From: Lachnospiraceae bacterium
Lineage (GTDB): Bacteria > Bacillota > Clostridia > Lachnospirales > Lachnospiraceae
Length of the DNA stretch: 64,000 bases
Assembly: GCA_030524635.1 (NCBI GenBank)
Contig: JAUNGG010000003.1
Span: forward strand, 62,001 to 126,000
Direction of reading: 5' to 3'
Positions 8,078-15,809 of this stretch are shown here, in pieces. Below the pieces are notes generated by a model. It was given only the letters and a program-made list of their open reading frames with translations. It was not told the origin of the DNA and did no database searches. Within the stretch, counting starts at the first letter, position 1; each line of letters begins with the position of its first letter. The position numbers were made by a program, and so were the translations under genes.

Positions 8078-9264
8078 ATCAGAAAAAACTGAAAAAGGGA
8101 TTTACCACCGGAAGCTGCGGGGCGGCCGCTGCGTTGGCAGCAGCTGTCCTGCTTTTTGAAGGGGAAGAGCTGAATCAGGTGAATCTAATCACACCGAAAG
8201 GGGCAGAGCTTCGGATTCAGATCGCTGAGGCGGAGTCTGGTGATGATTTTGCCCAGTGTGGTGTGATCAAGGATTCCGGTGATGATCCGGATATTACAAA
8301 TGGGGCGATGGTGACGGTGCGGATCTCCCGGCATGCAGAGGAGGAAATCCGTACCGATGGAAAATGGTACCTGGATGAGCAGGAAGGCTTCTCCTTATTT
8401 CTCCGTGGCGGGGCCGGAATCGGCATGGTGACCAGGGCAGGCTTAAGCTGTCCTCCCGGAATGTGGGCCATTAATCCAGTTCCAAGGAAAATGATATTCC
8501 AGCAGGTAGCAGCCGTCTGCCGGCGCTGCAGCGTGGCTGGCCCGGTTTATATTACCATAGAGATACCGGAGGGGATCCGTCTGGCGGAAAAGACCTTTAA
8601 CCCTCAGCTTGGGATCGTGGGCGGACTGTCAGTGCTTGGCACCAGCGGGATCGTGGAGCCCATGAGTGAAGCGGCATTGGTGGAAACCATCCGTCTGGAA
8701 ATCCGCCAGAAGGCAGCGGAAGGCATCCGAAACCTGCTGGTAGTCCCTGGAAATTATGGGGAGCGGTTTGTTTCGGAGCATATGAGGCTGTCCCTGAAGG
8801 ATGGGGTAAAATGCAGCAACTTTATTGGAAATACCATCGATATTGCGGTGGAGTCTGGAATCGAGAAGCTGCTTTTCGTGGGCCATGCAGGAAAGCTTTT
8901 AAAGATCGCAGCCGGTGTGATGAATACCCATTCTTCCATGGCTGACGGCCGAATGGAATGTCTGGCAGCCTACGGGGCAGCCTGCGGAGCTGATCAGGAA
9001 ATGGTACAGCGGATTTTAAACTGCATCACAGTGGATGAGGCGCTGGGGATCCTGGAGGAGAGAGACGGTCTGCGGGAGGCGGTTATGGAGATGGCTATGA
9101 GGCGAATGGATGCCCACTTAAAGCGGAGGGCCGGAGCTGAACTTCAAATTGCAACGGTAATGTTTACCAATGACAGAGGAATCCTGGGGGCGACCCCGCA
9201 GGCGGAGGAGATGATCCGGCTGATTAGGAGCGCTGGAGATACCAAAGGAGAAAACAAGGCCTGA
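8053..9264 (+). CDS. cbiD: Cobalt-precorrin-5B C1-methyltransferase
   Basis: A 403-residue enzyme that methylates C1 of the corrin ring with SAM. LKKGFTTGSCGAAAALAAA near the N-terminus is the CbiD signature. GAGIGMVTRAGL and AINPVPRKM follow, and then FIGNTIDIA and VGHAGKLLKIAAG in the C-terminal half. The start is a GTG at 8053 inside the cbiG end, so the two are likely translationally coupled. The length is slightly above the usual 360-380. Confidence 0.93.
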   Translation: MEDQYTYVNQKKLKKGFTTGSCGAAAALAAAVLLFEGEELNQVNLITPKGAELRIQIAEAESGDDFAQCGVIKDSGDDPDITNGAMVTVRISRHAEEEIRTDGKWYLDEQEGFSLFLRGGAGIGMVTRAGLSCPPGMWAINPVPRKMIFQQVAAVCRRCSVAGPVYITIEIPEGIRLAEKTFNPQLGIVGGLSVLGTSGIVEPMSEAALVETIRLEIRQKAAEGIRNLLVVPGNYGERFVSEHMRLSLKDGVKCSNFIGNTIDIAVESGIEKLLFVGHAGKLLKIAAGVMNTHSSMADGRMECLAAYGAACGADQEMVQRILNCITVDEALGILEERDGLREAVMEMAMRRMDAHLKRRAGAELQIATVMFTNDRGILGATPQAEEMIRLIRSAGDTKGENKA

Positions 9265-9326
9265 AAGAAGCTTAAGAGAGCAGAGCCATTCTAATTGATA
9301 AAGGATGAATAAAGGAGAGTTTTAGA

Positions 9327-10007
9327 ATGCAAAAAGGAAAACTGTATGGCGTCAGCGTAGGACCTGGAGATCCGGAGCTGATGACCTGCAAGGCTGTTCG
9401 GATCATAAAGGAGGCGGATGTGATTGCGCTGCCTCATGCAAAAAAGGAGGCTTGTGTAGCCTATCAGATTGCCGGGCAGGCAGTACCCCAGATTCAGGAT
9501 AAGGAGTGCCTTTTGATTCCCATGCCCATGACCAAGGATCAAAAACGTCTGGAGCAGAGTCACCGGGAAGGGGCGGAGAAAATCGCTGCCTGCCTGGAGC
9601 AGGGAAAATCTGTGGCGCTTTTGACTCTGGGTGATGTGTCGGTGTATTCCACCTGCTGGTATTTATACCGCCTGGTGAAGGAGGCTGGCTGGGAGGGAGA
9701 GCTGATCAGCGGTGTCCCTTCTTTTTGCGCAGCGGCTGCCCGGCTGGACCGGGCATTGGTCAGCGGGAGCCAGGAGCTTCATGTGCTCCCTGCCTCCTAC
9801 CAGATCCAGGAGGGCTTAAAGCTTCCTGGCGTTAAGGTGTTAATGAAGGCCGGAAAGCAGGTAGATTCGGTAAAGCAGATGATCCTGGAACAGAAGCTTG
9901 CTGCCTGCGGGGTACAGCGCTGCGGCATGGAGGGCGAGAAGCTTTATCGGAATGCAGAGGAGATCGAGGAGGATGCAGGATATTATTCCCTGTTTTTCGT
10001 AGAGTAG
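9327..10007 (+). CDS. cbiL: Cobalt-precorrin-2 C20-methyltransferase
   Basis: A 226-residue tetrapyrrole methylase. GKLYGVSVGPGDPELMTCKA is the N-terminal signature, and LTLGDVSVYSTCWYLYRLV marks the CbiL/CobI subgroup. The active-site loop is ISGVPSFCAAAARL. The enzyme adds the C20 methyl that is later lost in ring contraction. The start has AAAGGAGAG upstream (9311-9319). It is 62 bases downstream of cbiD on the same strand. Confidence 0.93.
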   Translation: MQKGKLYGVSVGPGDPELMTCKAVRIIKEADVIALPHAKKEACVAYQIAGQAVPQIQDKECLLIPMPMTKDQKRLEQSHREGAEKIAACLEQGKSVALLTLGDVSVYSTCWYLYRLVKEAGWEGELISGVPSFCAAAARLDRALVSGSQELHVLPASYQIQEGLKLPGVKVLMKAGKQVDSVKQMILEQKLAACGVQRCGMEGEKLYRNAEEIEEDAGYYSLFFVE

Positions 10008-10095
10008 CGGAGAGCAAATATCCTTTTGAATATTTGGAAAATCATGGATAATACAGCTGCGAAAGAACAAAATCGCTGCGGGAAAGGAACATAGT

Positions 10096-10857
10096 ATGGT
10101 ATATATCGTAGGTGCAGGGCCAGGGGCGGAGGATTTGATTACAGTGCGGGGCTTAAAGCTTCTGCAGAAGGCAGATGTGGTGATCTATGCAGGCTCTCTG
10201 GTAAATCCTGGTTTATTGAAAGAAACGAAGGAAGGATGCAGGATCCATGACAGCGGGAAAATGACCCTGGAGGATGTGATGCAGGAGATCGAAGGTGCAG
10301 AGCAGGAAGGCCTTATGACCGTGCGGCTGCACACCGGCGATCCTTGTATCTACGGTGCCATTCGGGAGCAGATGGATGCCATGGATGCCAGGGGCATTTC
10401 CTATGAGATCTGTCCAGGAGTCAGCTCCTTCTGCGGGGCGGCCGCTGCCCTTCCCATGGAATATACGCTGCCGGAGATTTCCCAGAGTGTGGTGATCACC
10501 AGAATGGAAGGAAGGACCAGTGTGCCGAAGAGGGAGAGCATCCGTTCCTTTGCAGCCCATCAGGCTACCATGGTGATCTTTCTGAGCGCCGGAATGCTGA
10601 AGGCATTGTCAGGTGAATTGATGGCCGGCGGATATGACAGCGCCACTCCGGCAGCCATCGTTTATAAGGCAACCTGGCCGGAGGAGAAGGTGGTGCGCTG
10701 TACCGTGGGCAGCCTGGCAGAGGCCGGAGAGCGGGAAGGGATCCGAAAGACAGCGCTGATCATTGTGGGAAATACTGTGGCACAAAGCGGGTATCTGCGC
10801 TCAAAGCTGTATGATCCGGAGTTTGAAACAGAATTCCGCAGAAGCAGTCATTCATAA
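10096..10857 (+). CDS. cbiF: Cobalt-precorrin-4 C11-methyltransferase
   Basis: A 253-residue tetrapyrrole methylase. It starts VYIVGAGPGAEDLITVRGLK, then LQKADVVIYAGSLVNP and VRLHTGDPCIYGAI, which mark CbiF/CobM. The active-site stretch is ICPGVSSFCGAAAAL. It transfers a methyl from SAM to C11. GGGAAAGGAAC lies before the ATG. The following 274 bases carry inverted repeats but no terminator with a T-tract. Confidence 0.93.
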   Translation: MVYIVGAGPGAEDLITVRGLKLLQKADVVIYAGSLVNPGLLKETKEGCRIHDSGKMTLEDVMQEIEGAEQEGLMTVRLHTGDPCIYGAIREQMDAMDARGISYEICPGVSSFCGAAAALPMEYTLPEISQSVVITRMEGRTSVPKRESIRSFAAHQATMVIFLSAGMLKALSGELMAGGYDSATPAAIVYKATWPEEKVVRCTVGSLAEAGEREGIRKTALIIVGNTVAQSGYLRSKLYDPEFETEFRRSSHS

Positions 10858-10923
10858 GGCTGCCAAACGGTTACGTTCACAGGGAGCCTGCAAACAGCAG
10901 CGCCGGGAAGCAGACATTGTATT

Positions 10924-11070
10924 CTGCAGGGTAACTGTTTAGTAGGTCTGCGCGCTGCTGCGCTGACCGTAAGATAACTTGGGCCAGAAGGCAAAAATCC
11001 CATCGGCGTAAGCTGATTTTAAATGGATTTTTGCTCGTAACTGTGAGGGTACGGAACAGTTACCCTGCAG
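10924..11070. repeat. 16-bp perfect inverted repeat flanking a structured cbiF-cbiH intergenic region
   Basis: CTGCAGGGTAACTGTT (10924-10939) and AACAGTTACCCTGCAG (11055-11070) are exact reverse complements. The right arm overlaps a copy of the 27-nt hairpin family (11037-11063), so its second half can pair either locally or with the distant left arm. AAAATCCCAT/ATGGATTTT gives another short stem inside. It probably forms a structured segment within the cbi mRNA. Confidence 0.6.
11037..11063. repeat. 27-nt hairpin repeat, copy 1
   Basis: GTAACTGT (11037-11044) and ACAGTTAC (11056-11063) are perfect inverted arms around an 11-base loop. The unit differs from the copy at 47784-47810 at one base. 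It lies in the cbiF-cbiH intergenic region. Confidence 0.75.
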
Positions 11071-11131
11071 GGATGGCGATATCGCTTTCGACGCAGAAAT
11101 GGAAAGAAAATGGAAAGGAAAGAGAACGCAC

Positions 11132-11914
11132 ATGGCAGATTTATATGTGGTTGGCATTGGGCCGGGGGCCTATGAGAAAATGACAATGGAGGCGGTCCAG
11201 GCCCTTGAGGCCTGCCAGGTGATAGCCGGGTATACGGTGTATGTAGAGCTGGTGAGAGAGCATTTTCCAGACAAAGAGTACCTTTCTACACCCATGCGTC
11301 AGGAAGCAGAGCGGTGCCGGATGGCGCTGGAGCAGGCCGGGAAAGGAAAAACCACTGCCATGGTGTGCAGTGGTGACAGCGGCGTGTACGGCATGGCCGG
11401 GCTGGTATTGGAACTGCTTCCCCTGTATCCTGGCGTAACGGTGAAGGTGATTCCAGGCGTGACAGCCGCGCTGGCAGGCGGTGCGGTGCTGGGGGCGCCT
11501 CTGACCCATGATTTTGCTGTGATCAGCTTAAGCGATCTGCTGACACCTATGGAAAAGATCCAGGCCAGACTGCGGGCAGCCGCTTTTGCTGATTTTGCAG
11601 TGTGCCTTTATAATCCATCCAGCAAAAAGCGGAAGGGCTATCTGAAGATGGCATGTGAGATCCTGATGGAATACCAGCCTGCCCATACGGTCTGCGGGAT
11701 CGTGTCCAATATCGGCCGCCAGGGTCAGGCAATGGAGATCATGACCCTTGGGAAACTGGCGGAAAAAGAGGTGGATATGTTTACCACCGTGTTTATTGGG
11801 AATTCCCAGACGCGGCAGATCGGAAGCTTTATGGTGACGCCCAGAGGGTATCGGATCGAGGGGCAGCAGATGGGAAGCAGGCAGCAGATGGAAGAAAATG
11901 GGTTACGGAAATGA
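11132..11914 (+). CDS. cbiH: Cobalt-precorrin-3B C17-methyltransferase
   Basis: A 260-residue tetrapyrrole methylase. ADLYVVGIGPGAYEKMTMEA, VIAGYTVYVELV, VCSGDSGVYGMAGL and IPGVTAALAGGAVLGAPLTH are CbiH/CobJ signatures. It catalyses C17 methylation linked to ring contraction. I chose the ATG at 11132 because GGAAAGGAAAGAG precedes it. An in-frame ATG at 11099 would add 11 basic residues not seen in the family. The stop overlaps the cbiJE start in ATGA. Confidence 0.93.
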   Translation: MADLYVVGIGPGAYEKMTMEAVQALEACQVIAGYTVYVELVREHFPDKEYLSTPMRQEAERCRMALEQAGKGKTTAMVCSGDSGVYGMAGLVLELLPLYPGVTVKVIPGVTAALAGGAVLGAPLTHDFAVISLSDLLTPMEKIQARLRAAAFADFAVCLYNPSSKKRKGYLKMACEILMEYQPAHTVCGIVSNIGRQGQAMEIMTLGKLAEKEVDMFTTVFIGNSQTRQIGSFMVTPRGYRIEGQQMGSRQQMEENGLRK

Positions 11915-13452
11915 ATTTAAACAATATAAAGCTAGGAATATTTGGAGGAACATCGGAAGGGAGATTATTGGCGGAATTTTGCCAGCAGCAGGGAATTCCG
12001 GCAGTTGTATCTGTGGCAACCGAATATGGAAGCCAGCTTTTAAAAGAAGACGCTGGTCTGAAGGTACATACCGGCAGGATGGAACGTCAGGAGATGTGCA
12101 GATGGATAAAGGATAATGGATTTGTCCATGTGGTGGATGCCACCCATCCTTATGCGAAGGAGGCTTCCGAAAATATCAAATGGGCCTGCGAAGCGGCCGA
12201 TATCCCGTATCACCGCCTGGTGCGGAGCGGGAATGGGGAAACAGACCGGACCCAGGAGGACTTGAAGAAGAGAAGGACAGAGGAAGAAATTCACTGGGTC
12301 AGTACTGTGGAGGAAGCGGCGGATTTTTTGTCGATGGAATTTTTGAAGTACCCGGAACGAACAGCCCTGATCACAACAGGAAGCAAGGAGCTTTACCGCT
12401 TTGCCGCCATTGAACAGGCAGAGGAGCGGCTGTATGCCAGAGTTCTCCCATCCATAGAGGGGATTAAGGCCTGCCTGGATGCAGGTCTTAAGGGAAAGCA
12501 TGTAATTGCCATGCAGGGGCCCTTTTCCTATGAGATGAATCTGGCAATGCTTCAGTCAACAGGAGCATCTTATCTGATTACCAAGGAATCCGGGAGAGCC
12601 GGTGGTTTTCAGGAAAAGGCAGATGCCGCTTTGGCTGCAGGATGTCAGCTGATAGTGATTGGAAGGCCGGTACAGGAGCAGGGGATGAGCCTTTCGGAAA
12701 TGGAGGGCTGGCTGAAAGATACGTTTTTGAGAGCAGTGCCTGATCAGGCAGAAAGAGGAAGCGGTTCAGAAGAACGGGAAATCACCTTGATCGGAATCGG
12801 AATGGGGAGTCTGGGACAGATGACGTTTGATGGAATTTGGGCCCTCTGGAACAGTGATGCCATCCTTGGCGCTTCCCGGATGGTGGAAAGCGGAAGGGCG
12901 ATGCTGGAGCAGCTTGCTGCCATGGGATTTGGCAGAGCGGAAGAAGCCCTGAAAAGCTTCTGCGTCACCTACCGCCCGGAGGAGATGATTGCCTGGCTGG
13001 ATGATCATCCAAAGGTGAAGCATCCGGTTATTTTGTATTCTGGCGATGTGGGATTTTACAGCGGTGCAGAACGGTTTGCGGAGATGATATCCAGAAGACC
13101 ATGCCAATATCGCTGCCGGATGCTTCCGGGGATCTCGTCCATGGCCTATTTTGCAGCCAGATTAGGGCGGAGCTGGGATCAAGCGGTGGTGGTAAGCCTT
13201 CATGGGAGGGAGGATCATGAGAGCTGGGATCTGGCAGATGGGAGAGATCGGTTTCTTTTGCTGGATGGCCCGCAGAAGCTTCATGAAGTTTGCCGGAGGC
13301 TGATGGAACAGGGGCAGTCGGAGGCCAGAATCTGGATTGGGGAGCGGCTTTCCTATAAGGAGGAGCGGATTTTTTCCGGTACTCCTGGAGAGCTTGTGGA
13401 TGGAGAGTTTGGCCGGCTTTCCGTGGCCTGGATCGTTCCGGACTCTCCATAA
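11911..13452 (+). CDS. cbiJE: Fusion of cobalt-precorrin-6A reductase (CbiJ) and cobalt-precorrin-7 C5-methyltransferase (CbiE)
   Basis: A 513-residue two-domain protein. Residues 1-260 are CbiJ/CobK: LGIFGGTSEGRLLAEFC, then VDATHPYAKEASENI, and ALITTGSKELYRFA. A linker follows at about 265-285. Residues 288-513 are CbiE: ITLIGIGMGSLGQMTFDGIW, then ILYSGDVGFYSGAERF and LPGISSMAYFAARLG. The usual fusion partner of CbiE is CbiT (as in CobL). Here CbiT is a separate gene about 4.9 kb downstream, past unrelated genes. The domains act two steps apart in the pathway. ATGA overlap couples it to cbiH. Confidence 0.92.
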   Translation: MNLNNIKLGIFGGTSEGRLLAEFCQQQGIPAVVSVATEYGSQLLKEDAGLKVHTGRMERQEMCRWIKDNGFVHVVDATHPYAKEASENIKWACEAADIPYHRLVRSGNGETDRTQEDLKKRRTEEEIHWVSTVEEAADFLSMEFLKYPERTALITTGSKELYRFAAIEQAEERLYARVLPSIEGIKACLDAGLKGKHVIAMQGPFSYEMNLAMLQSTGASYLITKESGRAGGFQEKADAALAAGCQLIVIGRPVQEQGMSLSEMEGWLKDTFLRAVPDQAERGSGSEEREITLIGIGMGSLGQMTFDGIWALWNSDAILGASRMVESGRAMLEQLAAMGFGRAEEALKSFCVTYRPEEMIAWLDDHPKVKHPVILYSGDVGFYSGAERFAEMISRRPCQYRCRMLPGISSMAYFAARLGRSWDQAVVVSLHGREDHESWDLADGRDRFLLLDGPQKLHEVCRRLMEQGQSEARIWIGERLSYKEERIFSGTPGELVDGEFGRLSVAWIVPDSP

Positions 13453-13466
13453 AGTGTTTCGCACTG

Positions 13467-13506
13467 TAGCAGCACGGGAATCGTATCATGGATTTCCGTG
13501 CTGCTA
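13467..13506 (+). terminator. Hairpin at the end of the first cbi gene block
   Basis: TAGCAGCACGGGAA (13467-13480) pairs with TTCCGTGCTGCTA (13494-13506) with one interruption. There is no clear T-tract, so termination is uncertain. It lies 14 bases after the cbiJE stop and marks the edge of the accessory region. Confidence 0.45.
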
Positions 13507-13516
13507 TTGCTTGAAA

Positions 13517-13857
13517 TCAACCCATATCGAAACTTTTTTTGATTGAGGCAATCCATTTTTCGATTGCTTCCACAAGAACAAATTGCTGCCGCAAGACTGC
13601 CATGCCTGTTTGGGGAATCTCTGGCATATCTTCTTTTTCTCGAAGATTTTCTTCTAGATACGATTTCAAGGTTTGTATATTTTTTTCAATGTCTGCAATA
13701 CATGTCTTTTGATTTTCGGGAGATAGACTATCTAAGTTTACAATCACAGCATTAAAATCTAAAAAGATATTAATTGGCTTGTTGGAAATTTCATACATGA
13801 GCCGATTAAATTCCTGTTCGCCTTTATTTGTCAGGGAATATACCACTTTTTCCGGCT
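13517..13857 (-). pseudogene. C-terminal remnant of a PadR-type regulator
   Basis: The reverse strand reads PEKVVYSLTNKGEQEFNRLM and then a helical tail of about 95 residues (LDSLSPENQKTCIADIEKNI). This matches the last strand of a PadR winged helix plus the C-terminal dimerisation region. Immediately upstream is an in-frame TAG (13856-13858), and the DNA-binding part is absent. The 109-residue ORF begins with GTG and is unlikely to be a functional regulator. It abuts an opposite-strand MATE remnant, which points to a deletion or recombination scar. Confidence 0.6.
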
Positions 13858-13992
13858 ATTTGGGGAATTAGTGGAATCCTATATGCACAACCCATTGCAG
13901 ATATGATTTCAGCCATTGTCACAGTGTTTATGGCAGTATATTTACACAAGGAGTTGATGATAACAGAAGGAAACTATGAGAATCAAGAGTAA
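13849..13992 (+). pseudogene. C-terminal remnant of a MATE-family efflux transporter
   Basis: The forward frame ending at TAA 13990-13992 reads FPAIWGISGILYAQPIADMI and then a hydrophobic stretch AIVTVFMAVYLHKEL, the last membrane segments of MATE exporters. There is no start codon or N-terminal part. The homology begins where the antisense PadR remnant stops. MATE and PadR genes often neighbour each other, so both ends may come from one lost locus. The piece cannot encode a transporter. Confidence 0.6.
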
Positions 13993-14139
13993 ATATTGGC
14001 AACGGCAAAAGGGCGGCTATTTTGTCTTTTGAGCTGGAAAGAGAAAAGAACCGGAATATTAAGGGAAAAGTAAAGTATAGAAGAGTGCCCTGTGTTATAT
14101 TAGTAGTTAGAGAAGCAAAGCTTGGAGGGAGGCGTATAT

Positions 14140-14391
14140 ATGATTACCATCTTTAATTCTGAATGTGCATATTCCGGGTATGATCTGAAAAAGTTTAATG
14201 AAATGCGGAATAATCTGGAAAAAAATCACATCAAATATAAATATAAGGTGCGGAATCGAATGGCACAGTGGTCAGGCCGGGGAACGCTGCGGGGACGGAT
14301 GGGAAGTCTGGGAGCTTCCTCTGAATTCATGTATGAATATGAAATATTGGTTCATAAAAAGGATTATGGTAAAGTCAAATCCGTTCTATGA
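14140..14391 (+). CDS. Small conserved-looking hypothetical protein
   Basis: An 83-residue basic protein. The ATG at 14140 has GGAGGGAG at 14124-14131. The N-terminus MITIFNSECAYSGYDLKKF and the C-terminus YEIEILVHKKDYGKVKSVL-like (read YEYEILVHKKDYGKVKSVL) are predicted strands and a helix around an Arg-rich middle. The arrangement loosely recalls short DUF2007-type domains that end in a K/E-DYxKA element. I do not recognise the family. It is preceded by about 150 bases of noncoding AT-rich sequence and followed by a weak hairpin near 14415-14455. Confidence 0.6.
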   Translation: MITIFNSECAYSGYDLKKFNEMRNNLEKNHIKYKYKVRNRMAQWSGRGTLRGRMGSLGASSEFMYEYEILVHKKDYGKVKSVL

Positions 14392-14576
14392 AAAATTTTT
14401 GTAAACTTATAAAAACACGTCGTATGGGATTTATGGTTCCGGTACGGCGTGCTTGTTGGCTGCTGTCGGCAGTGTTTGGAGCTTGCAAGCTGATCTCCTT
14501 TGCGGAAAGATTTTGTTGAACGAATCCGCCCATCTGCTTGCAACGGGACGGAGCCGATGTTAGAATAGGATTATAA

Positions 14577-15710
14577 ATGAAAGCAGTATTCTTTTACAAA
14601 GGAGGTGTTTGCGCGGAGGTGAAGGACAAAGAGAAGATGTTTGAAAAGAGGTTGCCAAAAGGTGATGGAAAAGTTGCTGGACAGGGTACGAAAAAAGACA
14701 CGGTCACCACACTTTTGTTTAAAACGAAAAATGAGAACTTTGCCGAACTTTTTAATCGGACGCTGCTGACACAGGAGCCTGTATCGCCGGATGAATTGGA
14801 AGATGAGGACATCAAAGAAGCTGCTTATCTCAGGATCACAGAAAATGGCGGCGGAACATCACTTGTACAGTACCGGGATGTGGTAAAGGGAGTGAAAAAC
14901 GGCAGGACCTTTGCCGTTTTGGGAGTGGAGAACCAGTCAGAAATAGATTATTCCATGCCCTTCCGGGTGCTTGAAATTGACTTTGTCAATTACGCCCGTC
15001 AGATGCGTATCATAAGAGATAGGCATGAGGCAGAATGGAAGGATGAGAAGGGGCGCAGGCACAAACCTGAAAATATTACTGTCGGAGAATACCTGGGCAG
15101 ATTCTTAAAGACAGACAAGATAATCCGCTGTGTGACGCTGGTTGTTTACTGGGGAGAGAAGCCCTGGGATGGTCCGTCCAGGCTGTCAGATATTTTCCAA
15201 GGAGAATCAGATATTTCAGGCACTGTGCAGCTGAACATGAATGTTCTGGACGTCTGCCGGATGCCGGACGAAGAAATCTGCAGTTACACCAGCGAATTGA
15301 GGACTGTATTTGGATTTAAGAAATACGCCAGGGATAAGGATAAGCTAAGGGAATTTATGGATCATAATCAGGAGTATTTCCGCAACGTATCTGAGACAGC
15401 GCTGAATGCGTTGGGTGAACTGACGCATTCGCCGGAACTGCAGGAAATAAGAACACCGAAATACCAGACGCAGGAAGGAGGCTTCGATATGTGCTTGGGA
15501 ATTCAGGAAATGATGAAAGATAGCAAGATGGAAGGGATCAAAGAAGGGATCAAAGAAGGAATCAAGGAAGGCGAGATGAAGAAGGCCAGAGAAACCACAT
15601 ATGAGCTTTCTGATATGGGGCTTTCGGTTGACAAGATTGCAAAAGCTGTAAAGGTCAGCTTAGAAACCGTAACGAAATGGCTTGCAGAACGGACGGTTAT
15701 TGCAAGATGA
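14577..15710 (+). CDS. Rpn-family PD-(D/E)XK nuclease / putative transposase
   Basis: A 377-residue protein of the recombination-promoting nuclease family. The catalytic region includes FAVLGVENQSEIDYSMPFR, with the E-x-Q pair, followed by LEIDFVNYARQM, and TLVVYWGEKPWDGP further on. The C-terminus carries a GIKEG repeat (15531-15572 in DNA) and a helix-turn-helix-like end, LSVDKIAKAVKVSLETVTKW. The start is uncertain: ATG 14577, GTG 14619 and ATG 14637 all have purine-rich sequence upstream, and AAAGGAGGT (14598-14606) favours 14619. RpnA in E. coli is a DNase that promotes recombination. Its host role here is unknown. It lies in the accessory patch that splits the cbi genes. Confidence 0.8.
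   Translation: MKAVFFYKGGVCAEVKDKEKMFEKRLPKGDGKVAGQGTKKDTVTTLLFKTKNENFAELFNRTLLTQEPVSPDELEDEDIKEAAYLRITENGGGTSLVQYRDVVKGVKNGRTFAVLGVENQSEIDYSMPFRVLEIDFVNYARQMRIIRDRHEAEWKDEKGRRHKPENITVGEYLGRFLKTDKIIRCVTLVVYWGEKPWDGPSRLSDIFQGESDISGTVQLNMNVLDVCRMPDEEICSYTSELRTVFGFKKYARDKDKLREFMDHNQEYFRNVSETALNALGELTHSPELQEIRTPKYQTQEGGFDMCLGIQEMMKDSKMEGIKEGIKEGIKEGEMKKARETTYELSDMGLSVDKIAKAVKVSLETVTKWLAERTVIAR
15531..15572 (+). repeat. 12-bp tandem repeat inside the Rpn gene
   Basis: Three to four 12-base units of the form GAAGGGATCAAA encode GIKEGIKEGIKEG. The unit number could change by slippage without breaking the frame. Confidence 0.8.
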
Positions 15711-15809
15711 CACAGCCTATTATGTTTTTACTGGATTTATCGGATATGGAAATTAAAGATTATCGACAGAAGCTTTCTGTTGGGAATAAACGATGCGGGG
15801 GGATGCTTC

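Noticed and set aside
14400-14576. Terminator or gene between the small hypothetical protein and the Rpn gene
   Set aside because: Only a weak hairpin (8 of 10 pairs near 14415-14455) without a T-tract; no coding frame.
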